A stretch of DNA of 64,000 bases from Amyelois transitella (Eukaryota > Arthropoda > Insecta > Lepidoptera > Pyralidae): assembly GCF_032362555.1 (NCBI RefSeq), contig NC_083534.1, positions 524,001 to 588,000 on the forward strand. Direction: 5' to 3'. Below the pieces are notes generated by a model, which was given only the letters and a program-made list of their open reading frames with translations, ran no database searches and was not told where the DNA came from. This document shows, in pieces, positions 27,937 to 37,936 of this stretch. The translations under genes and the position numbers were made by a program. How positions within the stretch are numbered: position 1 is the stretch's first letter; the number at the start of each line of letters is the position of its first letter.

Positions 27937-30900
27937 ATGGCGTCAGAACGTTACAGTTTCTCTCTTACTACTTTTAGGTAATTATTATAGTATTTACATT
28001 GTTCTATTCCAAATCTTCCACTAAAATGAATAGTCCAGTTTATAAACAATTTTGTTTTGCTAAAAATACTGTTACTTCCATAACACAAAACAGTTTTTCG
28101 GTCGAATGTTTCTGTACTTGTGATGAACATAAATTTTAATTTGTGATTCCTTTTCAGCCCCTCTGGTAAATTAGTTCAGATTGAATATGCATTAGCCGCT
28201 GTAGCAGCTGGCGGTACTTCCGTCGGCATAAAAGGTAAATAGCATTAAATTTCTGAGGTTATAATAGTTTCATATAAAGTCTCATGTAACAATTCATCAC
28301 AAACAAATAAATTGCTTTCTAACAGCAAAAAAAGGAATTACCTACATATCTCAGTTATAATAATCATTAAATGTTAAACCTTAAGTTAACGAACTTGGAA
28401 TATACCAAATTGAAATTATGCTAAGTCATACTATATTAAGTTCCCATTGGGATTTATTATTATTGTTTTTACAAAACAAATAGCTCTACATGGCCTATCA
28501 GTCTTTTCAAGACTGCTGGCTCTGTCTATCCCGCAAGGGATATAGAAGTGACCAAATGTAAGTACATATTATGTTTCAAAACAATATCTCCTCTATACTA
28601 TCCACAATAGCTGTCGCAATTCAAGTAACTAATCTTATTATCTCTTTCAGTAGTCTAATTAAAGAACACTATAGTTTAACTCGAAACCTATATGTTTCTA
28701 AATTCCAGCCTCCAACGGCGTGGTGATAGCAACCGAGAACAAGCATAAAAGCATCTTGTACGATGAGCACAGCGTTAACAAAGTGGAAATGATCACGGGG
28801 CACATTGGTGAGTAGTCCAACATCAGCTAATGCCACAGTGTGATGGCAAGTTTTTGATAAGATAACTAAGTCGTGAATTATCTGTAGAAGTTCATTCATA
28901 TGCGTGTGGTTCCGGCACCAATACAAAAAAGAGATAAAGAGAGTTATGAATGATGATGAAAAAATTCATCATTCATCGTAATAGGTTCAATAGTTTTTGC
29001 GTGAAAGAGTTACAAATAATGATATACTGACATACAAACTTTCGCATTTATAATATACTAGCGACCCGCCACGGCTTCGCACGGGTGCAAAATTATTAGT
29101 GTCCGACCGAAGCTTCGGCTTCGGCTTCGGCTTCGGCCACCTTCGGCCAAAAAATCCACCTTCGGCGAAACATTCGGCTTCGGCCCAAAATCCGGCCGAA
29201 GCCGAAGGTTTCGCCGAAGGTCCGAGCGACCGTCGAGATTGAACGAAATGTTACGAAAGTCATGAGGCGGCGGGGAGTCGCTGTCAAAATATCACATTGC
29301 TGATTGCATGCATCAAAACAAGTCCGTACGTGTATTTAAACGAGTGTTTTTGTAAGAAATCAAATCATTATTTTTTACCAGTAGGTAAATCACAAACTTT
29401 TATCTATACATATAATAAAACAGTAAAAATATTTTGTCTGTACATTTAGTATTTTCGACTGAAATGGATAGAGGGACACTTAGAATGAATAAAAGAAAGC
29501 AAAAATATATTTTTTTAATTTCTTGTCTGTCTGTCTGTATGTATGATCACGATTATCTCCGAAAGTACTAAACCGATTTATTTCAAACTTTCACCAATTG
29601 CTTTGTTTTAACTCAGAATAACATTTAAAGTTTGTTTCATCAAAATCGGTTCACAAAAAAAAAGTTATCGACATTTGAATGAACTCTAGGCATCAGTATG
29701 CCTGCAAATAAGTTACGAAATTAAAAATTCAAAGTCATTTATCATTATACGACGGCATTATACCTATAACATATAAATATAAGTGAAAGGCGACTAAGGG
29801 ATGGGCTTACAAACTTGGGATTCTTTTTTAGGCGATGGGCGAGCAACCTATCACTTTTTGAATCTCAATTCTATCATTAAGTCAAAAAACGTGGCCATTC
29901 AGTCTTTTCAAGTCTGTTGGCTCTGTCTACCCCGCAAGGGATAAAGACGTGACCATATGTATGTAGTCTACTTTAATTTCGACACCAACGCAACGGCTTC
30001 GATGGTCCAGTGGTTAGCCCGTAGATATTTTTTATTATTAAAAATATATTTTTTTTGTATTGTTTGAGTATTTTATGTAAAAAAACTGAAAATCAAAATA
30101 CTACATATAATAAAACGGTATATTTTTTCTGTACATTTAATATTTTGACTGAAACGGATAGAGAATTTGTTTTTTACATTTTTTGTCTGTCTGTATCTGA
30201 CTGTATGATTAAAATTCAACTCGAAATTCACGCGGACGAAGTCGCGGGCAACAGCTAGTTTATCTCTAAATCAACCACCTCTATGATATATCATCAACTT
30301 CTATATGAGACAGTCAATATATAAACCTTCAATATTGAGGTTTTGAAATGATTTTAATATTAATTGTAGCTTGTAGACAATATTGAACAAAATTAATTAC
30401 TGAGTGCTGAGAGAATATAAACCTTCGGCTTCGGCTTCGGCTTCGGCCGAAGGTTGTGGCGATAGCCGATTAATCGGCTTCGGCTTCGGCTTCGGCCAAA
30501 AATAGACCTTCGGTCGGACACTAAAAATTATACATAAAAACCTTCCTCTTGAATCACTCTACCTGTTACAAAAAACCGCATCAAAATCCGTTGCGTAATT
30601 TTAAAGATTTAAGCATACAGACAAACAGACTAAAATAGCGACTTTGTTTTATACTATGTAGTGAAGTAGGATGTAAACCTGAAGAAAAAGTTATTATTTT
30701 TTTAACATTAAATTACTCTCCAGGCATGGTCTACTCGGGAATGGGCCCGGACTACCGTCTCCTCGTCACGCAGGCCAGGAAGATGGCCCAGCAGTACTAC
30801 CTGATGTACCACGAACCGATACCGACCGCTCAGCTCGTGCAGCGGGTGGCCACAGTGATGCAGGAGTACACGCAGTCAGGGTAACTACATACATATGGTC

Positions 30901-33900
30901 ACGTCTATATCCCTTGCGGGGTAGACAGAGCCAACAGTCTTGAAAAGACTGATAGGCCACGTACAGCTATTTGGCTTAATGATAGAATTGAGATTCAAAT
31001 AGTGACAGGTTGCTAGCCCATCGCCTAAAATAGAATACCAAGTTTGTAAGCCTATCCCTCAGTCGCCTTTTACGACATCCATGGGAAAGAGATGGAGTGG
31101 TCCTATTCTTTTTTGTATTGATGCCGGGAACCACACGGCACAGACTATGATATTTTTTATATTTAACATACAGCTATGTGTAAACATACATACATATGCT
31201 TTGGAAGCGGTTGTAGTTATAATTTGATTTAAGTGATGTGGTGACGTCAATAAGTGATACCTTGTATCCGATTTTGAAAATAAATCTATTCTATTCTATT
31301 CATACATATAGTCACGTCTATATCCCTTACGGGGTAGACAGAGCCAACAGTCCCGAAAAGACTGAATGACCTCGTTCAGCTGCTCGGCTTGATGATGGAA
31401 TTGAGATCCAAATAGTGGCAGGTTGCTAGCCCATCGCCTAAAAAAAGGATCGCAATTTTGTAAGCCTATCCCTTAGTCGCCTTTTACGACATCCATGGGC
31501 AAGTGATGGAGTGGTGCTATTGTTTTTTGTTTTGGCGCCAGGAACCACACGGCACCAAAACAAAAAACATTTTTTTATTTAATATGAAATTATTTAAATA
31601 GATATCCGAAACTTTAATTTCTAATTTTCAACATATCTACTCCGATAAGTTCTACATACATACATACACGTCCGTATCCCCTGTGGGGTAGACAGAGCAA
31701 ACAGTCATCAGGAATGAAAAGCCAAATTTAGCTTTAAGGCTTAGTGATGGAATTGAAATTCAAATAGTGAAATAAGTTCTACAATGGAAATTTTACTGAA
31801 CATTTGAATAGTTGTTTAGAATTGATTAAATTCTATCTTAAAGCCAAATAGCTGAATGTGGCCTGTCAGTCTTTACATGACTGTTAGCTCTGTTTACGCC
31901 GCACGGGATATAGACGTGACTATATGTATGTATATCTATACTAATATTATAAAACTGAAGAGTTTAGCGCTAATCTCAGAAACTACTGGTTTGAATTGAA
32001 AAATTCTTTTTGTATTGAATAGACCATTTATCGAGGAAGGCTTTAGGCTGTATAACATCACGCTGCAACTATTAGGAGCGAAGAAATAAATGGAAAATGT
32101 GAAAAAAAAACACCTGGAAAATAATTCATCCTTGAGAATTCAATGATGCCCAAAATAACTTGTGACGAAATCTATACGCCAAAAGTCTCTTAAAATAAAA
32201 AATAATAATCACGCGACGCTTTAAGTTAAAAACAGCGAAAAACCTAAATCGCGCAAGCAAAGATTTCACGGATTGGAGCTATATATACAACCTCCGACAT
32301 AACATCGTGTGTCGCGCGGTTCCCCAGGCGTCACTCCAGCCTGGCGGAAGATCTTCCCTTTGGTGGCGGTCGAGCCGAATCATCGCTCCCGCTACAAACT
32401 ATTCCACGCGGACGAAGTCGCGGGCACAGCTAGTATGTAATACATACATACATAAACTCACGCCTCTTTCCCGGAGGCGTAGGCAGAGGCTACCTCTTTC
32501 CACTTGCCACGATCTCTGCATATTTCCTTCGCTTCATCCACATTCATAACTCTCTTCATGCAAGCTCGACTAATTAATCAATGGAAATTATTACATTCAA
32601 GCAAGACTAGTGTGTAATAATTTTTATTTATTTATTTATTTATGTACACAAAATTATATACAGAAGCATTTATTACAGTAATTCTAGTACAAAGGTGCTA
32701 CTTATTTCAAAAGAAATCCCTTCCAGTAGACCCATGAGAGGAGAGATTAATTTTGGAGCGGTATGGCGTGTGCATAAATAACGTATAACATATTTAACTA
32801 AACATACATGCTAATACTTACATAATTAAACATGGAACAATTAAATAAATGACAGTAATAAACTACATAAACATACCAATATATATATGTATGTAGTAAA
32901 TAAAAAAAACGCGCTATCTACCCCCCCCCCCCCGTTAACGCGAATATGCAACGCGAAAATTTGTAAAGAGAATTAGGTATATGGTAGGAAATGTTTTTTT
33001 TTTCCAGCGGTGTCCGTCCGTTCGGCGTGTCGCTCCTGATATGCGGCTGGGACGGCGACCGGCCGTACCTGTTCCAGTGCGACCCTTCGGGGGCTTACTT
33101 CGCGTGGAAGGCCACGGCGATGGGCAAGAACTTCAATAATGGCAAGACGTTCTTGGAGAAGAGGTGCGCACGCGCATTTTACATGTATGATGAGATGAAG
33201 AGTTTGTTTGTTTGTACGGGCTCATCTCAGGAACTACTCAATCTCTTTCCCATGGATGTGGTGAAAGGCGACTAAGGTGTAGGCTTTTAAACTTGGGATT
33301 CTTCTTATAGCGAGCGATGGGCTAGCAACCCGTCACTATTTGGATCTCAATTCCATCATTAAGCCGAGCAGCTGAACGTGGCCATTCGGTCTTTTCGGGA
33401 CTGTTGGCTCTGTCTACCCCGTGAGTGATATAAACGTGACTTTATGTATGTATATCTATACTAATATTATAAAACTGAAGAGTTTGTTTGAACGCGCTAA
33501 TCTCAGGAACTACTGGTTCGAAATGAAAAAATATTTTTGTGTTGAATAGACCATTTATCGAGGAAGGCTTTAGGCTGTATAACATCAGGCTGTTTGTTGT
33601 TTCTACATACATACGTACATATAATCACGTCTATATCCCTTGCGGGGTAGACAGAGCCAACAGTCTTGAGCGGACTGATAGGCCACGCTCAGCTATTTGG
33701 ATTTAAGATAGAATTGAGATTCGAATAGTGACAGGTTGCTAGCCCATCATCGCCTAAAAAAGAATCTCAAGTTGTTTATGTCATGTTTTAAATAAATAAA
33801 AGTTTACTAAAACATAGTGTAAGTACCTACTACTATCTTTTCTATGGATTTTGTTGTCTGAAAATAAAAGATTTTTATTTTATTTTTTTATTTATTTAAA

Positions 33901-34714
33901 TAAATTATATCAATGTTCAGATACACTGAAGAATTGGAGTTGGACGATGCTGTTCACACCGCCATCTTGACGCTGAAAGAGGGCTTCGAGGGTCAGATGA
34001 CGGCTGACAACATCGAAGTGGGCATCTGCGATGCGGCTGGTAATAAATTTATTTATTCTTTGGTTAATTTTATACGTCTGGTAATATATTTATTTATTCT
34101 TTGGTTAATTTTATACGTGTGGTAATATATTTATTTATTCTTTGGTTAATTTTATATGTGTGTTTCCCCCGGCACCAAAAAAATAATAATAGGATCACTC
34201 CTGTAAATAGCGACTAAGGGATAGGCTTATAAACTTGGGATTCATCTTTTCAGCAATCTGTCACTATTTGAATCTGACAGCTGAACGTATCAGTATTTTC
34301 AAGACTGTTGGCTGTGTCTACCCCGCAATGGATGTAGACGTGACGTATGTATGTATGCCGGGAACCACATGATTTATTAAATGTCATGTTCCCTGACGGC
34401 CTCTGTGGCGCAGCGGTAGTACGCTTGTTTGTGACACCGGAGGTCCCGGGTTCGAATCCCTGCCAGGGCATGATGAGAAACTAACTTTTTCTGATTGGCC
34501 TGGGTCTTGGATGTTTATCTATATAAGTATTTATTATAAAATATAGTATCGTTGAGTTAGTATCTCGTAACACAAGTCTCGAACTCACTTCGAGGCTAAC
34601 TCAATCTGTGCAATTTGTACCCTATATATTTATTTATTATAATTATTCCTTGTTTCAGGTTTCAGGAGATTGGAACCCCAACACGTTAAGGACTATTTGG
34701 CAAACATCCCGTAA
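27937..34714 (+). CDS. PSMA2: 20S proteasome subunit alpha-2, seven exons
   Basis: Alpha-ring subunit of the 20S proteasome. Exons: 27937-27977, 28158-28234, 28709-28807, 30724-30880, 33008-33163, 33921-34039, 34659-34714. All are GT-AG, phases agree, and the total is 705 nt = 234 residues plus TAA, exactly the human length. It starts [13 protein letters not shown] and continues with [20 protein letters not shown], the proteasome alpha N-terminal signature; later [51 protein letters not shown] and [13 protein letters not shown] text are recognisable. Introns 3-6 are full of repeats (hAT element, Helitrons, solo LTR). A family A tail begins about 6 bp after the exon 4 donor. Drosophila calls the orthologue Prosalpha2. 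Confidence 0.97.
28235..28708 (+). other. PSMA2 intron 2
   Basis: Mostly unremarkable AT-rich sequence, with a family A 3' fragment at about 28482-28566 (TCAGTCTTTTCAAGACTGCT..). Confidence 0.6.
28960..29058 (-). mobile_element. Helitron-like H1 variant, fragment
   Basis: AATAGTTTTTGCGTGAAAGAG through TTTCGCATTTATAATATACT. Confidence 0.55.
29059..30690. repeat. Older repeat interrupted by a hAT-type element
   Basis: CTAGCGACCCGCCACGGCTTC at the left and CCTTCCTCTTGAATCACTCT..TTTATACTATGTAGTGA at the right look like the two halves of one dispersed repeat, now separated by the element at 29097-30523. Confidence 0.55.
29097..30523. mobile_element. hAT-type non-autonomous transposon with CTTCGG-rich ends
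   Basis: Terminal inverted repeats TAGTGTCCGACCGAAG and its complement at 30508-30523, flanked by the 8-bp direct repeat AAAATTAT (29089-29096 and 30524-30531). TAGTG fits the hAT terminus rule and 8 bp is the hAT target size. Subterminal (CTTCGG)n arrays occur at 29110-29220 and 30422-30510. There is no transposase ORF. Inside are Helitron-like H4 pieces (about 29400-29660, 29970-30262) and a family A copy (about 29785-29967). Confidence 0.8.
30884..31138 (-). repeat. Family A retroposon, near full length, against the exon 4 donor
   Basis: The ACATACATATGGTCACGTCT tail starts within a few bases of the GTAACT donor (30881) and it ends at the GCCGGGAACCACACGGCAC head. Confidence 0.85.
31195..31300 (+). 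repeat. LINE 3' end
   Basis: GCTTTGGAAGCGGTTGTAGT..GACGTCAATAAGTGATACC, ending in TCTATTCTATTCTATTC. The same 3' end is inverted at about 48538-48678. Confidence 0.65.
31305..31560 (-). repeat. Family A retroposon
   Basis: Full-length type from GTCACGTCTATATCCCTTAC to AGGAACCACACGGCACC; a further A fragment (-) follows at about 31655-31765 and an A 3' end (+) at about 31835-31935. Confidence 0.8.
31936..32434 (+). mobile_element. Helitron-like H2 split by a solo LTR
   Basis: TCTATACTAATATTATAAAAC to GCGGGCACAGCTAG; the H2 sequence ATGCCCAAAATAACT resumes after the LTR as ATTCCACGCGGACG. Confidence 0.85.
32161..32396 (+). mobile_element. Solo LTR (gypsy-type target size)
   Basis: 236 bp beginning TGTGACGAAATC and ending CCCGCTACA, flanked by AACT on both sides (32157-32160 and 32397-32400). 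TG..CA ends and a 4-bp duplication are LTR hallmarks. TATATATA near 32280 may be its TATA box. The orientation is inferred. Confidence 0.8.
32445..32570 (-). repeat. Family B retroposon
   Basis: CATACATACATAAACTCACGC to GCAAGCTCG. Confidence 0.75.
32620..33007. other. PSMA2 intron 4 end: LINE tail and poly-C
   Basis: LINE-type 3' UTR (-) TTATTTATTTATTTATGTAC..AAATCCCTTCCAG at about 32620-32745; a 13-nt C run at 32921-32933; then the polypyrimidine tract of the 33008 acceptor. Confidence 0.55.
33239..33775. repeat. Family A (+), H2 5' part (+), family A (-) in PSMA2 intron 5
   Basis: A copy at about 33239-33450 without its head; H2 5' two-thirds at about 33451-33594 (TCTATACTAATATTATAAAAC..); A (-) at about 33600-33775. 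Confidence 0.75.
34040..34395 (+). repeat. Short tandem repeat and degenerate family A in PSMA2 intron 6
   Basis: A 49-bp unit with TTTATTCTTTGGTTAATTTTA occurs about three times at 34050-34160; family A follows at about 34160-34365. Confidence 0.7.
34396..34640 (+). repeat. SINE T1, full length, in PSMA2 intron 6
   Basis: GCCTCTGTGGCGCAGCGGTA and GGGTTCGAATCCCTG (A and B boxes), then the tail to TTTGTACCCTATATATTTAT, ending about 20 bp before the last exon acceptor. Confidence 0.85.
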
Positions 34715-34796
34715 TCTATTCGTTTATTTTATTAATTATATGTTTTATATGCTAAATCTGAGTTTTATTTTGTAACCTATTGATGTTCATAAATGT

Positions 34797-34802
34797 AATA
34801 AA
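34797..34802 (+). terminator. PSMA2 poly(A) signal AATAAA
   Basis: 83 bp after the PSMA2 stop codon. Confidence 0.7.
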
Positions 34803-34812
34803 TTAGTAACTG

Positions 34813-35045
34813 CCGTGTGGTTCCCGGCACCAATAAAAACAAAGAATAGGACCACTCTATCTCGTTCCTATGGATGTCGTAAAAGGCGACTAAGGGATAT
34901 GCTTATAAACTTGGTATTCTCCTTTTAGGCGATGTGCTAGCAACCTGTCACTATTTCACAAAGGCAAACAGCTGAACGTGGCCTATATGTCTTTTCAAGA
35001 CTCTTGGCACTGTCTACCCCGCAAGGAATATAGACGTGATTATAT
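34813..35045 (+). repeat. Family A retroposon
   Basis: GCCGTGTGGTTCCCGGCACC to GACGTGATTATATGTATT, immediately after the PSMA2 poly(A) signal. Confidence 0.85.
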
Positions 35046-35462
35046 GTATTTACTAGTTGTGCCCGCGACTTCGTCCGCGTGGAATAGGTAGGGCATTATT
35101 GAAGCCCTCAAGGATGAATAATTTTCCCTGTTTCATTTACGTATTCCATTATTTCTTTGCTCCTTATAGTTGCAGCGTGATGTTATATAGCCTCAAGCCT
35201 TGCTCGATAAATGATCTATTCATCGCAAAACGAATTTTTCAATTCGAACCAGTAATTCCTGAAGTACCCGAAACCGCCGAGCTTGCATGAAGAGAGTTAT
35301 GAATGTGGATGAAGCGAAGGAAGTATGCAGAGATCGTGGCAAGTGGAAAGAGGTAGTCTCTGCCTACCCCTCCGGGAAAGAGGCGTGATTTTATGTATGT
35401 ATGTAATTCCTGAAATTAGCGCGTTCAAACAAACTCTTCATCTTTATAATATTAGTATAGAT
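35046..35462 (-). mobile_element. Helitron-like H2 containing a family B insertion
   Basis: CTAGTTGTGCCCGCGACTTC to CTTTATAATATTAGTATAGAT; split by the B copy at 35264-35402. Confidence 0.85.
35264..35402 (+). repeat. Family B retroposon with a 12-bp target duplication
   Basis: 5'-truncated B (starting GTACCCGAAACCGCC) with a TATGTATGTAT tail, flanked by GTAATTCCTGAA at 35252-35263 and 35403-35414. Confidence 0.9.
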
Positions 35463-35519
35463 GTATGTGGTAACTGACCGATGTCTGTACCTATTTGAAA
35501 GATATTAGCGACAATCGAT

Positions 35520-35822
35520 ATGGAGGATCTATATAAGACCATTACTGATAGTGCCACAACTGATAGAAATTTACGTTTTAAACATAAATTTGTCATGCCG
35601 TATCATAGGCTTAGCAAAGTCAGTAAATCATTTATGGGGAACTGTATACGATTTTATAATAGGTTGCCGGAGTCTGTTCTTGACATGTCTAACCAAAAAT
35701 TTAAAGAATATGTAAAGAAAGTACTTTGTGAGAAGGCTTATTATAGGACTGATGATTACCTTAATGATAAAAACATCTGGCTTGAGCTTGGCACAGGAAC
35801 CTCTGTACATAAATCTATTTAA
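35520..35822 (+). pseudogene. C-terminal fragment of a LINE reverse transcriptase protein
   Basis: A 100-aa open stretch ending in a stop: VMPYHRLSKVSKSFMGNCIR, FYNRLPESVLDM and KAYYRTDDYLND are typical of the C-terminus of insect non-LTR (Jockey/CR1-like) ORF2 proteins. A matching 3' UTR (GTTTGTTACCGCTTCTTCTG) follows to about 36045. 5'-truncated, so not functional. Confidence 0.65.
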
Positions 35823-36045
35823 AATTGGCAATCCATGAAAAAAAAAAAATTTATTTATTATGAAAATCTCATATAAATAAATTAATCTGAACAATTATTC
35901 TCTCGTCCACATTATTTTCTAAGTATGGATATTTGTGAAGTTGACGTTGTTGAAGAAAATGCTGCAGTGCAGTTTGTTACCGCTTCTTCTGCACTGACGC
36001 CTTGGAAGCGGCAGTAAACTTAGTTTTAAGTAATTTATTTGACGT
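35823..36045 (+). repeat. LINE 3' UTR
   Basis: Contains CAGTGCAGTTTGTTACCGC and GCCTTGGAAGCGGCAGTAAA, the same as at 25775-25850. Confidence 0.65.
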
Positions 36046-36439
36046 CAACCAATGTTGTGTAAACAAAAAAAATTCACAATTATTATTGAGTGGAAGCCAA
36101 AAATGTGATTTTTAGAATTTCTGTCTGTCTGTCTGTATGTAAGTATGTAACCGCATAACGTGAAAACTGTTTTAACCTGTGCGATTTTACATGTGATAGG
36201 TTTGATCCAGTTGCCTGAATATGCAGGTTTCCACACGATGTTTTCCCTCACTGTAAAAAAGCTGTCAGTATACTATTATCTGTTAATTCATATGATATCG
36301 ATCTGATTCAACGATAATTTATTTACGTCAATATTTAGATAACGAAATTTAGATAGGTAGGTAATTGTCGATTGAACGATAGTAATCTCCGTTAGATTAG
36401 ACTTAACCCTTTAGTTCGCAACAAGAATTGTATTAAAAA
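36046..36439. other. Spacer with a degenerate T2 fragment
   Basis: A T2-like segment (CAGTTGCCTGAATATGCAGG) at about 36170-36250; the rest is AT-rich with nothing recognised. Confidence 0.45.
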
Positions 36440-36762
36440 CTAGCTGTTGCCCGCGACTTCGTCCGCGTAAATTTCGAGTTGAATCTTGATCATACAGTTA
36501 GATACAGACAGACAGACAAAAAATGTAAATATCTCTCTATCCGTTTCATTCAAAATATTAAATGTGCAGACAAAATATTTACCGTTTTATTCGATATAGT
36601 ATTTTAATTTTTCAGTTTTTTTTAAATAATATACTCAAACAAAACAAAAAAAACATATCTTGTTTTTTTTTTGGGGCTCGAACTTGGACCGCCAACTTCG
36701 CAGTCTCACGCGCCAACCACAGGACCATCGAAGCCGTTGCGGTGGTGTCGAAATTAAAATAG
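36440..36762 (-). mobile_element. Helitron-like H4 carrying a tRNA-like segment
   Basis: The 3' end is CTAGCTGTTGCCCGCGACTTC on +. At the right, on -, GGTCCTGTGGTTGGCGCG and CCAAGTTCGAGCCCC look like tRNA A and B boxes. A similar pair occurs at 29980-30262. Confidence 0.55.
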
Positions 36763-36764
36763 AT

Positions 36765-37015
36765 ACATACATACATATGCTCACGTCTGTAACTCTTGCG
36801 GGGTAGACAGAGCCAACAGGCTTGAATAGACTGAATGGCCACGTTCAGCTATTTGGCTTAATTATAGAATTGAGATTCAAATAGTCTGATAGGTTGCTCG
36901 CCCATCGCCTAAAAAAGAATCCCAACCCCCTTAGTCGCCTTTTACGACATCCATGGGAAAGAGATGGAGTGGTCCTATTATTTTTTGTGTTGGTGCCGGG
37001 AACCACACGGCAATT
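36765..37015 (-). repeat. Family A retroposon
   Basis: CATACATACATATGCTCACG to GCCGGGAACCACACGGCA. Confidence 0.85.
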
Positions 37016-37936
37016 ATTGGATTTAATAGAATATGTAAGTACAATGCCGGATTTATCCCAATCAGATTTTTTTTCCAGTTAACCAAAAATATAAAGGAAA
37101 ACGCTAATCCAAAAGGGTAATAAATGGGTTGGTTATCATGTTTTTACCAGATCTTGATCAAATCGACGACGTCATCGACATACCGACTAAATTTCATAAA
37201 GATAGTTATGAAAATGGAAGAAGGAAATTTATTTCAAATTCTTTAAACTAGCTTTCGCCCACGGGAACATTCGCGTGTAGTAACTAGTCGAAAATCTATT
37301 GTTAAAACCTAAATTTTGAATATGTCAACGTACATATTTCATGATGAGATCGAACAAAAATGCTTATAATTACAACAGATAAGATTATTAAAGTAACCTC
37401 TTCAGTTTAATGAGTATATATTAATCTCTTAACGATATTAATCGTCCTTCAGAAATCGACGTGCGTAGCTTACCGTGTCACAACACAATCGATATAATAA
37501 ATGTGCAAGGATCCCAACACTAAGTGTGTTGCCAACTTTATAATATTATTCCACTTTTAGTTTCATTTTGTGTAACTTTTTTTTTATATTGAAAAATATT
37601 TAATCAACATGATAATTTAGTTTTACTATTTTATTAATCAATGAGTTATACATATTTTGTGCATGATGATGTTTTTTAGTATTAATTGATTTAAAGAAAA
37701 TATAGCAGTTAATTTTCTTATTAGAATCTTTTTTGTGTAGTTATTATAATATATACCTCAGAATGACAAAGGGGCTAACTCATATTTATGTAATTAGACA
37801 AGTGATTCATTTGCTGATAACGTCACTGTAAAAACGTATAACATTAGCTGGCAGTACAACAAATACTTCACCTACTTTTCGACTCAGCATCAGCACGCGA
37901 GCGTTGACTTGACTCATTCGGTTTTCGGCCGGCAAC
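37016..37936 (+). promoter_or_regulatory. Upstream region of the CNNM/uex-like gene
   Basis: AT-rich without recognisable repeats from about 37060 to 37800, then a less AT-rich 130 bp before the ATG with a CRE-like AACGTCAC (near 37819). I see no coding sequence; promoter assignment is positional only. Confidence 0.35.

Noticed and set aside
32307..32549. 80-aa ORF on +
   Set aside because: Crosses the solo LTR end, H2 3' end and a family B copy; no coding signal.
34396..34470. tRNA gene (also at 20640, 24530, 47985)
   Set aside because: A and B boxes belong to SINE T1 heads followed by the same tail; the units recur as dispersed repeats.
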